64,000 bases of DNA, from positions 10,870,501-10,934,500 of the forward strand of contig OX638133.1 in the NCBI GenBank assembly GCA_951804985.1. The letters run 5' to 3'. This document shows positions 44,401 through 55,884 of the stretch, piece by piece; position 1 is the stretch's first letter; every line of letters begins with the position of its first letter. Made by a program: the position numbers and the translations under genes. Source of the stretch: Dryomyza anilis. Lineage: Eukaryota > Arthropoda > Insecta > Diptera > Dryomyzidae. Under the pieces are notes generated by a model, which saw nothing but the letters and a program-made list of their open reading frames with translations, was not told the origin of the DNA and did no database searches.

Positions 44401-47400
44401 ACTAAGTTATCTACACAAATATTTTGTGTTTACAGGGAATTTATGTGTTTTTTTTATATATTTGCGAATATTTCCGGAAGACACTCTGATAAATAAAACA
44501 TTATAAGCATCTCCTGTCAAAATGTTTAAAAGGGATGATATTGCAGAAACATATTACGGACGTTTGAAAAGAAAAACAGCTCTAGACAAAATAAAGGGTT
44601 TTTCTACAGGGACGCTACAAAAGTAGAGCGACAGGGACACCAAACGACGCCATTTTCTTGCCGCTCTTTTGACATTTCTCTTCAGTAAGGTTTGTCATTT
44701 CATGATGGAAAGATATACGAATTCGAATTTCGGTACTAAATTTTAATAATTTCAACTCGTTGTTGGCTCGTATATCTTTCCATCATGAAATGGCAATCCT
44801 TACTGAAGAGAAATCTCAAAAGAGCGGCAAGAAATATGGCGTCGTTTGCTCTCCCTGTCGCTCTACTTTTGTAGCGTCCCTGTTGAAAAACACTTGAAAA
44901 AAAACTTTTGTAGCGCTCTTATTGAAAAATCCTATATTAGGCAGGGTGAAGTTAATTTAACAAATTATTTTCGAAACATTTTAAGCTGAGCAATGTGAAA
45001 TTTGTATAAAAAGCTATGTGTTTTGTGCTCGTTTCCAAAATATTCCAGTAACCAGTCTTTAACATTCTATAATATCGGCACTATCATGACAGAGGGGTGA
45101 ATGTGCAATTTTTGACATTTGCGTTTTTTTTTTTTTACATTTTTTAATGTAGTTTATCCTCAAGTATGCTGTGCCAAAATCGCGTGACATTTTGTTGTAT
45201 ATTTCTAGCCACAAAAGACAAAACCAAAAGGGCGAATTTGAAAAATAGAAAATCTTGTCATGCCAAAAGGGCGAATCTTTTCGTTTTTTCGGCATAACTT
45301 TTTATTGGTATAAGATAAAATAGTAGTGTAAAAGCATTTATTGTTTGTTTTCAAAGCACCTATCGATCTTGCTAAACATTAATTTGCCATTTGTTATTTG
45401 CAGGAAAAAATATTTGGCAAATTATTTATAATTAATGATACAGATCGATAGGTGCTTTGAAAACAAACAATTAATGCCTTTGTATTACTATTTTATCTTG
45501 CGCTAATAAAAAGTTATAGCATAAATTTTGCTCATTTTGAAAGCACTTCAAACTTTAACATTTGATTTCCCAATATGTTTAAAAATGCACATTCGCCCCT
45601 TTGGCGTGATATTGACGATATGTAATACGCTTTCGAAAAACTTCGATTTATCTGTGTGTTTAGCGGAAATATTCCTGGAAAGTTTGTATCAAATGCGGCA
45701 TATAATCTACCTTTAAAATTTGTAACCAGCTATATACCACCCTCAATCATAATTTTATCTGTGTGTATAAAGGGAATATGTGCAATAAATATTCCTCGAA
45801 AATGCCTAAAAATTGCAAGGCATTTTATTCTCGAATTTAATTTCGGGCTGGTGAGAAATTTTGCGAAATTTTATGGTTTTGTCTGCCTAAAAGTTTTAAA
45901 AAATGCTTTTAAAATGCCTTGAGATTACAAAAAATTTGACATGAGCCCAATACAAAATTTTTGGTTGGCTCAAGACACCATAGACATCTTTTTTGGCAGT
46001 GCCAAGTCGGTTTATAAACTTTTTTTTATAGGCCATTCCACAGCAAATCGACCAAAAAAAGTCAAATTTGAGATTTTACCTTTTCGATTTTAATGAAATG
46101 GCAACTGATAAAGGGTATTGAGACATGCACTAAACATTTTTTTTTATTTTTTACGACCACTACTTCCAGAGATACAGTGGCTCAAAGATGGAAAAAAGGG
46201 CCAAAAAATCACTTTTGTATGGTTGTTCGTATTTAAATATCTCTTGAACTAGAAATGCTAGAAATTTCATTGATGGCTCGTTTTAAAGCTAATAGAACAA
46301 GCTTTCACAATTAAGTTGTAACTTCTAAACGTGAACATGTGGCCCGTGGTCATTATCGTTGCATTTCAAAATTGTGGTCCTTAAAAAGGACCCTTTTTAA
46401 AATTCTGAAAAAAATCCTAAATTTTCGTCAATTTATTTTAAATGTTCATGCAAAATTTCAAGATAGTATTTTGATGGCATCATATTTTAAAAATAATTTT
46501 CAACATTGAGCCACTGTATCTCTGAAAGTAGTGGTCGGAAAAAATAAAAAAAAATTGGCTAGTGCATGTCTCAATACCCTTTATCAGTTCCCAATTAAAA
46601 TCGAAGAAGGTGAGTTCCAACCGCTGGTCGATTTGGTGTGTAATGGCTCTTATATATTATAAACAGACAAATGCGGAGTTTGTATCAAAAGCTATCTTTT
46701 TTCTGCCCGTTTCTAAAATATACCATGAATCTGCCATTAAAATTCAACAAAATTTTGCAACCTGCTATACACTTCATAAAATATTCCATTTATCTGTGTT
46801 GGAAAAATGTCAGATGTTTTGTCTCGGGCAGTTTAGAAATATATTTTGTTTATTCCCACAATATGTCTTTAAAATTCCATATAATTTGACACAATTTGCG
46901 ACATGCAACCGAAAAACTTCCATTTATACGCAGAAAAAAAAATTCATCAATATGATGAATTTATTCATAAATATCATGAATTTTTTCAATAACTACCACA
47001 TTCATCACATTGATACTACCGTTCATTAAATTACATATTGATGAATACGTTCATTATATATGTGAAATTCCAACATTATAGTGAAGAACGAAATATTTAA
47101 TACAATGAATTTGAATCGTCATATTGATGAATTTGTTCATAATATTTATGAATATAATATTTTTACGAATTTTTCAAAAGAACATTTTTTTTAGAAAATA
47201 ATTTGTAAAAAAAGTGTTATAAAAATTTTATTTAAAAATGACAGAAAAAAAATAGACAAAAATAATGTATCGAAAAAGAAAATCCAACATTTTTTTTTCA
47301 TCATGCAAAAAAAATAAATTTCGAAAGAAAATGTTCAAACAATTTTTTTTTAAATATATATTTTTTATAAATATAACCATGGTTGAAGTATGTAAAGGTT

Positions 47401-50400
47401 AAGTCATCTTTCAAAATTCAGTCGCCATTTACTTTTTTTTGAAAACTGTTTGAAAGACTCAACATATCTTTACGAAAACTTTAAAACAAAACATCAAAGC
47501 ATTGTTTACAAAACTCATAAAAAAATATAATTCAAAATTTTGAAATATATAAAACTAAACGAATTGTTAATTTATGAAATATTTGTGGCTGCAGAAGAAA
47601 CCACAAAAATTGCTGAAGAGAATTGGTGCAGTGAAATTTCAATAAATCCGCGAAATTTAAATGCAAAACACACTGTTTTCTTATTTAACCCTAAAATAAT
47701 GTTTAAAATGCCAATTCAATTTTGTATTTTTAAATTTTTCTTCGTGACATTCTCAGCACTCGGGGTGCCAACAAACTGTCTAGATGAACTAACCTGTAGA
47801 TACTTCAATCATGAATATAACTTTTTATTAATGAAAAGTTGTATTATAAAACATTTGACTAATTTATGCATGTCGAGCAATCATTATATAAGAAATAACA
47901 TACAAGAACTACTTGAGAACTGAGAAGTAAGCAAAAAAATGAACGACAAATGAATATTTTGATTGAAATTTGGTTTGATGCACAGTATTCTTCTATATAA
48001 AGTAAAACATGTTGTTATTTATGTTCTTGTTCATTAATATGATGAAACGTATTCTTTACATATTGAAGAACACTTCGACTATTACCAAGTGTTCATCATC
48101 ATATTTATGATCTCATTCATTACATTGATGTCGTTAGTCATTAATATTATGAATGGTTCTTCAATACAATGAATCATGGTTTGAAGAACGGAATTCATCA
48201 ATATGATGTATATTTTTTTTCTGTGTATATTTGTTCGCCGAAAAGGGCGTAAATATTCCTGAAAAATACTAGAAATTTTATCTCTGAAGTGGTATTCTAA
48301 AATATCTAGGCAATGGAATATTAAAAAGATAGAATTCAATTGAACTTTTGATAATGTATTCTTCCATCAGTACTTGATAGTTACATACGGTTCTGACCTG
48401 ATATTTTATTTAATTAATAACATTTTTTGGTTACCCGAACAAAATTTCTGACGTTATTGAGGGATATTTCCGAATTTTCCCGGCAAACACCACCGATATA
48501 TGGAAGTTTTTGGATTTAGTATAGCAGTTTGTAAAATTTGTGAAATGGCCGATGACAGATGCACGGATCGGGCAGAAAACAGACAGCTTGTGAAATAAAC
48601 TCTGCATTTATCTGCTTGAAATCTTTCAAAAATATGTTCCGACCCTGCCTACATTTTTTTCTGTCGTTGTTGGGGTTGTTGATAATAAAGCCAATTTCAT
48701 ACCGTATGGTTTTATTAAAATATTAAATTTTTAAAGCAACCCCAGACAAATTTTATGGCAGTCCAGGGTATTTTAGAAATATTAATTTCAGAAATATTGG
48801 TATCCGAAAATACTGAGTTTGTATTAAAAGTAGTATTTCGGAATATTACGGGATCTACCAAGAAAAAACTAAAAAAAAAAAACGTAAACCTGCTATAACG
48901 TTTTGTGTTTTTGCCGAAAATATATCCAAAATATTAACAAAAATTACAAAAATTAAATCTTGGAGAGTATATCACGGTTACCAAATATATTAAAATATAT
49001 TAATAATTTTTATTTGTGTACTGTGATAGCTTCAGTTTAAAAACTCTTCTGTTTTTCTATTTGCTACCATTATTTGTCGTTTATACGTTAAAAATAAGTT
49101 AAACTCTTTGCTTGTGACCTTGTTTTATAAAACATTTGCAAATAGAAAGCGTTAATTTTTTGACCCAGTTCATTTTGCAAATTACTCCGTCATTTCGAAG
49201 CCCTTGAAACCTCTAATGAATACAAATATTTGAGATAATTCTTTGTATAGCATTTATTTTTATACTTGATCTAATTTTGCGCAGCATTCACTCAACAAAG
49301 CTGTCAACTTTGAGACAGCACTCAGCACGTGTAACCCATTAATCCTTCCGGTCATCCTTAAACACAGGACAAACAAAACAACCATCTTTCATCGAGTCTG
49401 TGCACCACCCATCTCGCCCTTACTGTGTTTCCGGTTGACGCTAGTACCAATACCTATCCCGAATACCGAGGAAAGCAAACGATTTACGGCAATTAATTCA
49501 TTAACTCTCTGTGCTTTTTTTTGCCTGACCTAATGTAGGTCATTAGGCAAACAACATGATGCCATCATCAACAGTACCATCATCATCATCATAGTAATCA
49601 GCATCATTATCATTGGCATCATTCATTATAATGAAGAGAAACAAATTTATATTTGACTCACCCACAATGGTCGCAAAGATGAGCACACCGGCCAAAAAGT
49701 CAGCGACCACAAACAAATATTCGGCATCATTTTCCGGTGTCGGTGTCTCACCGATGGTCGTCAACGTCAGTGTCGACCAATAGAAACTATAGATGTACTG
49801 ACGCTGCAACGTATTGTTGCGATAACCACTCAGATTGTAGACCCAGTTGTCGGAGCCAAAGCCGAGCGCATAACTAATCGCGAAATACATGCACGCATTC
49901 CAATGGATCAGCACCAATATGGCCAGCACCACTTTGCAAATGCGAAATGCATTCGGATATCCGGTCGCCGTTTCCGTGCGATCAAACCATTCCCACATGC
50001 GCGGCAGTCGTAGCAGTCGATTGAGCCGCACGATGACCGGACACGGCAGAGATAAGTGGCTGCACGACGTTGGCGGCCACCAAATATAGGCCAAATCGGT
50101 GGGCAGCATCGAGAGCACATCGAGGGACCAGCCCTTGGTGGAGAAGTAATGTTTGCGCAGTTTGTAGGCGTCACGCACGAGCAGGCCCTGCTCCAGGTAA
50201 CCTGAAAAGAGAAGGAATTTTTAAAAATTAAAATTATAAAAGATAATGTATTAAAATATTTTAAAGTGATGGTGAGGTTGGAATAGAAATGATTCCTTAA
50301 AGAATAATTTTCTATAGTTTTGGAGAATTAGGTTATTTTCGAAAAGGTTTATTAATGTTGATATGATCCATATTTTTTGAACAGCTTTTTGTGCTGATTG

Positions 50401-53400
50401 AAGAAAAGAAAGGAATGGATATGATATTTATAGGATATTTATAGGTGATCATTCAAGAAAGAAAACAGACAGCTTGTGTTACAAACTCCACGTTTGTCTG
50501 ACTAAGTAATTTAGGAATATTTCTAAATTACTTAGTATGGGTTATGTTGTATTTAAAATAGAGACATATTATAGTTAAATACAGTGAAGTTCAGATTTAA
50601 CCTATAATTCCTCCCGGTACCATTCCTTGTCGATCAAATATTCTCTGAGACAATTTTTCACCAAAAGGTTATTCCACAGAAAAATCTTCATCAGAAAATT
50701 CTTATTTCCCTGAGACAATACCATCCCGTATAATACTACGTCGGACCACAATTCCTCAGACAATTCTTCACCGAGAAAATACTAACCCGGATAATTCTTC
50801 ATCAGACTATTACGTACCATATATTTATATTTCCTGTATGCCATTCGTTTCGATAACGTTTTGCGATTAATGAGAGATGTATCGATATCGAACTCTATCT
50901 CGTAAGGATACTGAGCTTCAAATTGTTCATACATGCATGGGAAATATCGATGTGCTCTGTCGAAATTTCCACGATACAAGAATATAGAGCGTCAAATTAT
51001 ATCTACGTAATTCGAAGAAATCGAATAGTAGAATAGGAGTCTTTTTTTTTCAAAAATATTATAATATCGATGTAAAAAAGTCCATATTTTGTTATAATAT
51101 CTCAATGTTCGAGAAATTTTATAAATATTAAACGATAAAGCATTAAAATCTTACTTTTAATCGCAGTTAGTTTAAGAGAATTTCGTCTTCGTTTAATTTT
51201 TAGTTACACTGTTTTATTGAGATGGTTCAAAAGTATATTATTGAGAATTTTTTCGGGTAGGAATTTTCTCTGAAATAATTATGCGGAATATTTTTGCTTG
51301 ATGAAGAATCATTTTGGGGAAAAACTAGTCTGAGAATAAATGGTCTCATAGAATAATTGTCCGCGAAAGTGACATACTTCCCGGAATGAGTTATTAGGCA
51401 AGAATTGCATTTAATTCTTTTATATAGGTTCGAATTTTCGGATCGAATAGGTTATTAAGAATAACCATGAACATTTTTTGACGCAAAAAAAAATTTCCGG
51501 GAAAGATTTGTTTCGAGGAATAGCGATTTTGAGGAAGAATTTTTTTTTTTTTGAAAGAATTGTCTCAGTGAAGAATTGTTCGCAAAATAATTCTATCGAG
51601 AACGAATTCTCTAGAGTTAGTAGTTAATGATGAATTGTCTGTAAGCGATCGTATCGTATGGTTTGTACCGAAAATAATTATAAAAAATTGACTTGGGGTA
51701 GAATTGCCCGGGCAAGATTTACCTCGAGATCAAAATAATTCTGGGGTGGAATTATTCTGGGAACGAATTGACTTGGATTGAATTCTCCACTAAAGATTTG
51801 GTATATTCATTTGTACATATTCGAATGTTTGATAGTTTGAAAAGTTAGTTATTAAGAGTTCTAGGGAACAATAATCGAGAAAAACATTTCCCGATATAGA
51901 ATTATTTAGGGGGCAAATTTATCTGAGAAAGACTTGGCACAGAGAAGAATGTTGTGCAAAATAATTCTCTCGAGGACAAATTCTTTAGAATTAGTAGTGA
52001 GGGAAGAATTGTCTGTAATCACCGATAACTTTTGTACACAGAGTAGATTATAAAAAATTTACTTGAAGAAGAATTGTGTGGGCAAGTTAAGCCAGGGAGA
52101 AAAAATAATTCTGGGGAGACATTCTCCTGGGAAAGAATTTTATTGGATAGAATTCTTCATTGAAGAAATCTGTCAGTAAAGAATTGGCTGTTACTCGTTT
52201 GTATAGGTTCGAATGTTTAGATCGTTCGAAAAATAGGTAATTAAGAATTGACATAGGGAATACAATTTCTAGGATACCTTGTGCAGAGAAAAAATTATTT
52301 AGGGCGAAGTATTCTGAGAATTAATTTTCATCTGGAAATTATTCGCGAATGTTACTATTAAAATAGAGAAATTCCCATGTCTCACCTAATATTAAACTGT
52401 TCACGATATATGCAATTTATCACGAAAAATTCAATTGTTCACGAACAATTCAATTTATCACGAAAAATTAAGTTTATCACGAAAATTTTAATTTTTCACA
52501 AAAAAAATCAAATTTTCAGAGAAGAATCAAATTTTCACGATAAATACAAATTTTCACGAAAAATTCAATTTATCACGTAAAATGAATTTTTTCACGATAA
52601 ATTCAATTTATCACGAAAAACTCAATTGTTCACTAACAATTCAATTTTTTACGAAAAATTCAATTTATCACGAAAAAATAAATTTATCACGAAAATTTAA
52701 TTTTTCACGAAAAATTAAATTTTTCACGAATAAATTTATCACCATCAATATTTAACAAAAAATTCAATTTTTTACGAAAAATTCAATTTTTCACGAATAA
52801 TTCAAAATTTTCACCAAAAATTCAATTTATAACGTAAAATGATTTTTTCACGAAAAATTCATTTTTTCACGAAAAATTCAATTTATCACTAGAAATTAAA
52901 ATTTTCACAAAAATTCAATTTATCACTTAGAAATTAAAATTTTCACAAAAATTCAATTTATCACGAAAAAAAATTATTCACGAAAAAGTCAATTTTTCAC
53001 GAAAAATTCAATTTATCACGAAAAAGTCAATTTTTCAAGAAAAAGTCAATTTTTCACGATAAAGTAAATTTTTCACGAAGAAGTCAATTGATCGCGAACA
53101 ATTCAAAATTTTCAGCATAAATTCAATTTATAACGTAAAATGATTTTTTTCACGACAAATTGAATTTATCACGAAAAATTCAATTTATCACGAAAAATTA
53201 AATTTTTCACGAAAAATTAAAATTTCTTTAAAAATTCAATTTTTTACGTAAAATTAAATTTTTCACAAAAATTCAATTTTTTCACGAAAAATTCAATTTA
53301 TCACGAAAAAGTCAATTTATGGTGAAAATTTGATGGGAAGAATTGTTTGCAACGCATTTTAATGTTTATATCATATGGAAACTACGTTATTAAGAATTGT

Positions 53401-55755
53401 CATGTCAAATTATTTGCCGAGAAATAATTGTCCGGGGAAGATTTGCCTCGGTCAAAAAAGATTTAAACTGGAAATGCATTGTCTTGGATTAAATTGAACA
53501 CGAAAGAATTCTCGTTGTTTGAAATAAATTGTCAGGAAATAAATCCTAGAATGTGTTGTCAGGGAAGAACTGGCTGTTAAATATTAATTTAGGTTCGAAT
53601 GTTTAGTTTGAACTGCAAGTAGATATTTGGATAGGTTAGGTGTGTATTAATGATTATACCTAGATGGAAATAAGAAAAATTATAAGTATAAATTGCTGCT
53701 CGGGTACGCTGATGATATCGACATCATTGGGCAGAGCGTACGAGCAGTCAGTGCAGCATTCTCCAGTTTAGAGAGGGAATGCGTCGAATGGGTCTTACGG
53801 TGAACGAGGACAAGACGAAGTACCTAGTGTCAACAAACAATGAGTTCCGGCGTCTTGGACAACACGTCACTATTGACAACCACAACTTCGAAGTTGTGAA
53901 GGACTTCGTATACCTAGGAACCAGCATCAACAAGGAAAACAATGTCAGCCTGGAGATTAGCCGAAGAATAACTCTTGCCAACTGGTGTTACTTTGGGCTC
54001 AATTGAGGAGCAGAGCCCTCTCTCGACGGACAAAAATTACGCTCTATAAGTCGCTCATTATGTCCTCCTCTATGGCGCTGAGGCATGTACGCTTGCCAAC
54101 ACCGATGAGCGAGCTTTAGGAGCGTTCGAGAGAAAGATTCTTCGGAAAATCTATGGCCCGATATGCGTTGAAAAGGAGTACAGAATCAGATGGAACGACG
54201 AGCTGTATGAGCTCTACGCCGACATTGACATAGTCAGGCGCATTAAGATCCAGCGCCTACGCTGGCTTGGACATGTCGAGCGTATGGATGAAAGCGCTCC
54301 AGTAAAAAAGGTGTTCAAGTCTGTACCCAGTGGTGGTCAACGTAGGAGAGGGCGTCCGAATCTCCGGTGGAGCGACCAAGTGCGAGACAACCTGACAACA
54401 CTTGAAGTGCAAAACTGGCGCCAGCGTGCGCAATGCAGAAGAGACTGGCGAGGGGTGATTGCTGCGGCCGAAACCCATCATGGGTTGTAATGGCCAAATA
54501 AGTAATTAAGTAATAAGTATAAATTTATAAAAGAAGAGAGACAATTTAAATTGTTTTTAAGTAAAACTCAGATAGATTGAGATCTTAAATAAAATCATAA
54601 ATACTTTTCTGTAATTCTGTAAATCAATACCGAATAAAAAAAAAATCTGAACTTGAAATAATAAACATAATGATTATGACTAATGATTAATTCATGGAAA
54701 AACTTTAAAACTTAACACCTCATTTAGTTTAAAATCTAACATAAAATAATAAAACGTTGCTGCTATAAAGTGAAATTTCATATTGAAACCTAAAGTGATG
54801 CAGCATGAACATTAAAAGAAACGCCAATTAAAACATGCAACAAAAGTTATTTAATACAGAAATATTTAAAAAAGAAACAACAAAAAATCTATTAAATGGT
54901 GCAGAAAACAACAGAACACAAACAATTTAATAAAATCTTTGGACGTTTCGAAAGCTGTTTGATAATGGCGGCGTCGACAACAACCGTTGGCCAAAGTGTT
55001 GCCGACTTTTCGAAAAGGTCAAGGTTGCAAAAGCGGGGCAAATGAGAAAAGCGGGAAAATAAGAAATGAAATAATGCAAAGCGGCAGTTCAAAAGTCGAA
55101 GAAGTTTAAAAAATTTGAAAAAAATTACAACATAAAAAGTTTTCTTAACTTGGCAAAGTTAAAACTTTTCAAATAAACACCTTTGGTGATTCTAAAAATC
55201 ACCCTCTCTCGCTCTCGTTTTCGACACCTACCTTCGTGCATATGCACCAGCGTATCCACCAGATAGATGACATCACATAAATAGTCCAGAATATACCAAA
55301 CGGGAGACGCTCGATGGTTGATCTCCCAGAAGATGGAGCGTCCGACCACGAAGATGATGTTGTAGAGCACCGCCAACGAGACCACAGCCAGCCACTGTGG
55401 AGTAAATTGAAAACATTGATTATATAGAATATAGAATATAGAATTTGACTTTATTTTATTTGTTGCTTACCCGATAATGTGATGGCAATGATGGATTCAC
55501 CGACAAACGATTGCACAGTCGATTGGCGCCGCGTATTTCGCTCGCATCCAGATCGGTACCACCGACACCACCTGCTGCGCCCGGCGTACCCGGTGTGCTC
55601 AGCAAATTATTGCCGATTTTGTCTGTGTTATTGGCATTGGAGAATTTCTCCAGAAACCAATCGGGCGGTTTGGTGCGACTGCGACGCCTCAGACGTGGTC
55701 GCAGCGCGTTTAATGTGCGTCGCCAGGCGGAGGGTTTCGTGCGTTTGGTTTGGTC
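41320..55755 (-). CDS. CngA: Cyclic-nucleotide-gated cation channel, alpha-type subunit (six C-terminal exons)
   Basis: Minus-strand exons 55755-55471, 55394-55232, 50201-49662, 43869-43204, 43076-42926 and 41473-41320 join in frame with GT-AG introns, giving 652 residues and a stop. CNG channels pass Na+/Ca2+ on cGMP or cAMP binding in sensory and other neurons. Visible in order: basic N-terminal tail, S1, S2-S3, S4 with spaced Arg, the pore helix with TIGE (about 298-301), S6, C-linker, the binding domain with [14 protein letters not shown] and GYSDLFCL, and a C-terminal coiled coil ending in [21 protein letters not shown] and the coiled coil mark the alpha type; beta subunits differ there. 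The first visible exon starts at an acceptor in phase 0, so N-terminal exons are missing here. The symbol is given by family likeness, not by a search. Confidence 0.9.
41515..42720 (+). repeat. Purine-rich low-complexity tract in a CNG intron
   Basis: About 1.2 kb on the plus strand made nearly only of A and G, built on GGAAAAGAA and AAGGAAATG units. The minus strand is polypyrimidine and stays open for 359 codons of Phe/Ser/Leu; these are artefacts. It lies just upstream of the terminal exon acceptor, in transcript sense as a long polypyrimidine run. Confidence 0.92.
42926..43076 (-). CDS. CngA: CNG channel exon E: C-terminal coiled coil
   Basis: 151 bases from acceptor TTGTTGCAG to donor CTCAA/GTAAGT. 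It encodes [40 protein letters not shown] and LAKLEL, a heptad repeat that matches the C-terminal leucine-zipper (CLZ) of alpha-type CNG subunits. That zipper trimerises and sets the alpha to beta ratio. Confidence 0.88.
43204..43869 (-). CDS. CngA: CNG channel exon D: C-linker and cyclic-nucleotide-binding domain
   Basis: 666 bases from acceptor CACAACACAG to donor TTTGCAG/GTAGGT. The C-linker ([20 protein letters not shown]) is followed by the binding domain: [20 protein letters not shown], the FGEVSVLEI phosphate-binding cassette with the R-T pair in NRRTANV, and [20 protein letters not shown] with the C-helix at the end. All key residues are present. This GC-richer exon produces several overlapping plus-strand frames that are shadows only. 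Confidence 0.93.
43870..44590. other. CNG intron, AT-rich
   Basis: Part of the 5.8-kb intron between exons C and D. Nothing recognisable before the MITE at 44593. Confidence 0.5.
44593..44935. mobile_element. Palindromic TA-MITE, copy f (in CNG intron)
   Basis: Both arms and centre are intact; the left outer repeat is missing (it starts at AAGGGTTTTTCTACAGGGACG) while the right one is present (ends TTGAAAAATCCTATA). Transcription through the intron would produce a hairpin of about 130 bp. Confidence 0.88.
45071..45622. mobile_element. Foldback element family C, copy 3 (in CNG intron)
   Basis: Left ATATCGGCACTATCATGACA and right TTTGGCGTGATATTGACGAT are diverged forms of the ends at 29067 and 30243. 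The inside includes CGAATCTTTTCGTTTTTTCG and GCACCTATCGATC motifs. Shorter (about 550 bp) than copy 2. Confidence 0.8.
45640..46025. repeat. Dispersed repeat family H fragment
   Basis: Contains GGAAATATTCCTGGAAAG, ATGCCTAAAAATTGCAAGGC and ACAAAATTTTTGGTTGGCT-like motifs, related to 9385-9930. Confidence 0.4.
46031..46648 (-). mobile_element. TIR element family E, copy 2 (in CNG intron)
   Basis: Left GGCCATTCCACAGCAAATCG and right CGATTTGGTGTGTAATGGCT ends. The core is the reverse complement of 26804-27364 (CCAGAGATACAGTGGCTCA, GTGGCCCGTGGTCATTATC), with an extra partial repeat of the CACTGTATCTCTG segment near 46510. Confidence 0.8.
46660..46927. repeat. Dispersed repeat family H fragment
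   Basis: ATACCATGAATCTGCCATTA, GCAACCTGCTATACACTTC and GATGTTTTGTCTCGGGCAGT match 9385-9930 motifs. Any open frame through it is not a gene. Confidence 0.45.
46929..48228 (-). mobile_element. AT-rich MITE family B, full-length copy interrupted by a P-like element
   Basis: Reverse orientation. Starts GCAGAAAAAAAAATTCATCA and ends TATTTTTTTTCTGTGT. Internal landmarks are the same as at 13447-14383 in reverse order. At 47378-47813 it contains a 436-bp insertion; without that and the duplicated 8 bp it is about 856 bp. Confidence 0.85.
47378..47813. mobile_element. Non-autonomous P-element-like insertion (436 bp)
   Basis: Ends CATGGTTGAAGTATGTAAAG and, inverted, CATGATTGAAGTATCTACAG; similarity continues for about 30 bp (AGGTTA, CATCT). 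Flanked by an exact 8-bp duplication AATATAAC at 47370-47377 and 47814-47821. The uninterrupted family B copy at 13860-13895 shows a single AATATAAC on its minus strand, which proves insertion and boundaries. CATG ends, ~31-bp inverted repeats and 8-bp duplications are the features of the P superfamily. The inside has a short open frame through GCTGCAGAAGAAACCACAAA but no recognisable transposase domain. Confidence 0.75.
48235..49180. repeat. Dispersed repeat family H pieces in CNG intron
   Basis: TTGAGGGATATTTCCGAATTTTCCCGG, CAGTTTGTAAAATTTGTGAAATGG and GCAACCCCAGACAAATTTTATGGCAG match family H in several short blocks. No gene. Confidence 0.4.
49181..49560. other. GC-richer intronic island upstream of exon D side
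   Basis: Non-repetitive sequence with normal base mix (CATCTCGCCCTTACTGTGTT, CCTTCCGGTCATCC) inside the intron just 3' of exon C. No open frame or splice set fits an exon. It could be a conserved regulatory or structural segment. Confidence 0.3.
49662..50201 (-). CDS. CngA: CNG channel exon C: S3-S6 and pore
   Basis: 540 bases from acceptor TTTTCAG to donor GTGG/GTGAGT. It encodes [20 protein letters not shown]3 ([16 protein letters not shown]), S4 ([20 protein letters not shown]), S5 ([20 protein letters not shown]), the pore ([19 protein letters not shown]) and S6 ([20 protein letters not shown]). The Glu of TIGE is the acidic filter residue that allows Ca2+ to pass in alpha-type channels. 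An N-glycosylation site (NNT) lies in the turret. Confidence 0.93.
50610..52370. repeat. Degenerate repeat family I in CNG intron
   Basis: Motifs CAATTCTTCACCGAGAAAAT (50770) and, in the opposite sense, GAAGAATTGTCTG, GGGAAAGAATTTTATTGG. A longer duplication is visible: GAGGACAAATTCT..AGAATTAGTAGT (51970) resembles GAGAACGAATTCT..AGAGTTAGTAGT (51598), with similar following sequence. No coding capacity. Confidence 0.55.
52395..53335 (+). repeat. 19-bp minisatellite, CACGAAAAATTCAATTTAT type
   Basis: About 50 imperfect units of CACGAAAAATTCAATTTAT with TTTTT and TTGTT variants. Lies in the intron between CNG exons B and C, flanked on both sides by family I. The same unit with a G-to-T change (CACTAAAAATTCAA) forms the array at 55885-57225. 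Confidence 0.93.
53690..54490 (+). pseudogene. Non-LTR retrotransposon reverse transcriptase, C-terminal remnant
   Basis: Translation begins with the catalytic [10 protein letters not shown] motif (YADD at 53705-53716), then a frameshift near 53778, [23 protein letters not shown], a second break near 54003 (stop in the NRQLRSR region), VLLYGAEA out of phase near 54065, then [36 protein letters not shown] and a stop at 54488. These are the conserved blocks at the end of many non-LTR retrotransposon polyproteins. At least two frame breaks and no 5' part make it dead. It is antisense to the CNG transcript. Confidence 0.88.
54491..55230. other. CNG intron, no further features
   Basis: AT-rich to 54890, then a more balanced stretch (54940-55090) with no supported exon on either strand. 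Confidence 0.4.
55232..55394 (-). CDS. CngA: CNG channel exon B: S1 and start of S2
   Basis: 163 bases from acceptor TCCACAG to donor GAAG/GTAGGT. Translation starts [20 protein letters not shown] (S1) and continues through [20 protein letters not shown] (S2), ending HEG with the Gly split across the next exon. Confidence 0.9.
55471..55755 (-). CDS. CngA: CNG channel exon A: cytosolic N-terminal region
   Basis: 95 codons. The acceptor TTTGCAG precedes GAC, and the donor CGG/GTAAGC ends the exon in phase 0. It encodes [20 protein letters not shown], a run of Arg, the [11 protein letters not shown] motif just before the membrane part, a Gly/Thr-rich loop, and LPSHYR, which leads into S1. The segment before S1 is typical of CNG alpha subunits. 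There is no in-frame ATG between the acceptor and the preceding stop. Confidence 0.88.
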
Positions 55756-55884
55756 CTGCAAATGACAACAAAATGGTAAATATTAATAATTAATGTTGAT
55801 ATAATTTGTTTTAGGTCTATTTTTATGAGAAGTTGCAATATTTGAAAGAAATTCAAGTCGGAGTCATTTGAAAAAATCAGACAA

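Noticed and set aside
47540..47923. 127-codon plus-strand frame
   Set aside because: Runs across the P-like insertion and out through the junction into MITE family B, so it cannot be one natural gene.
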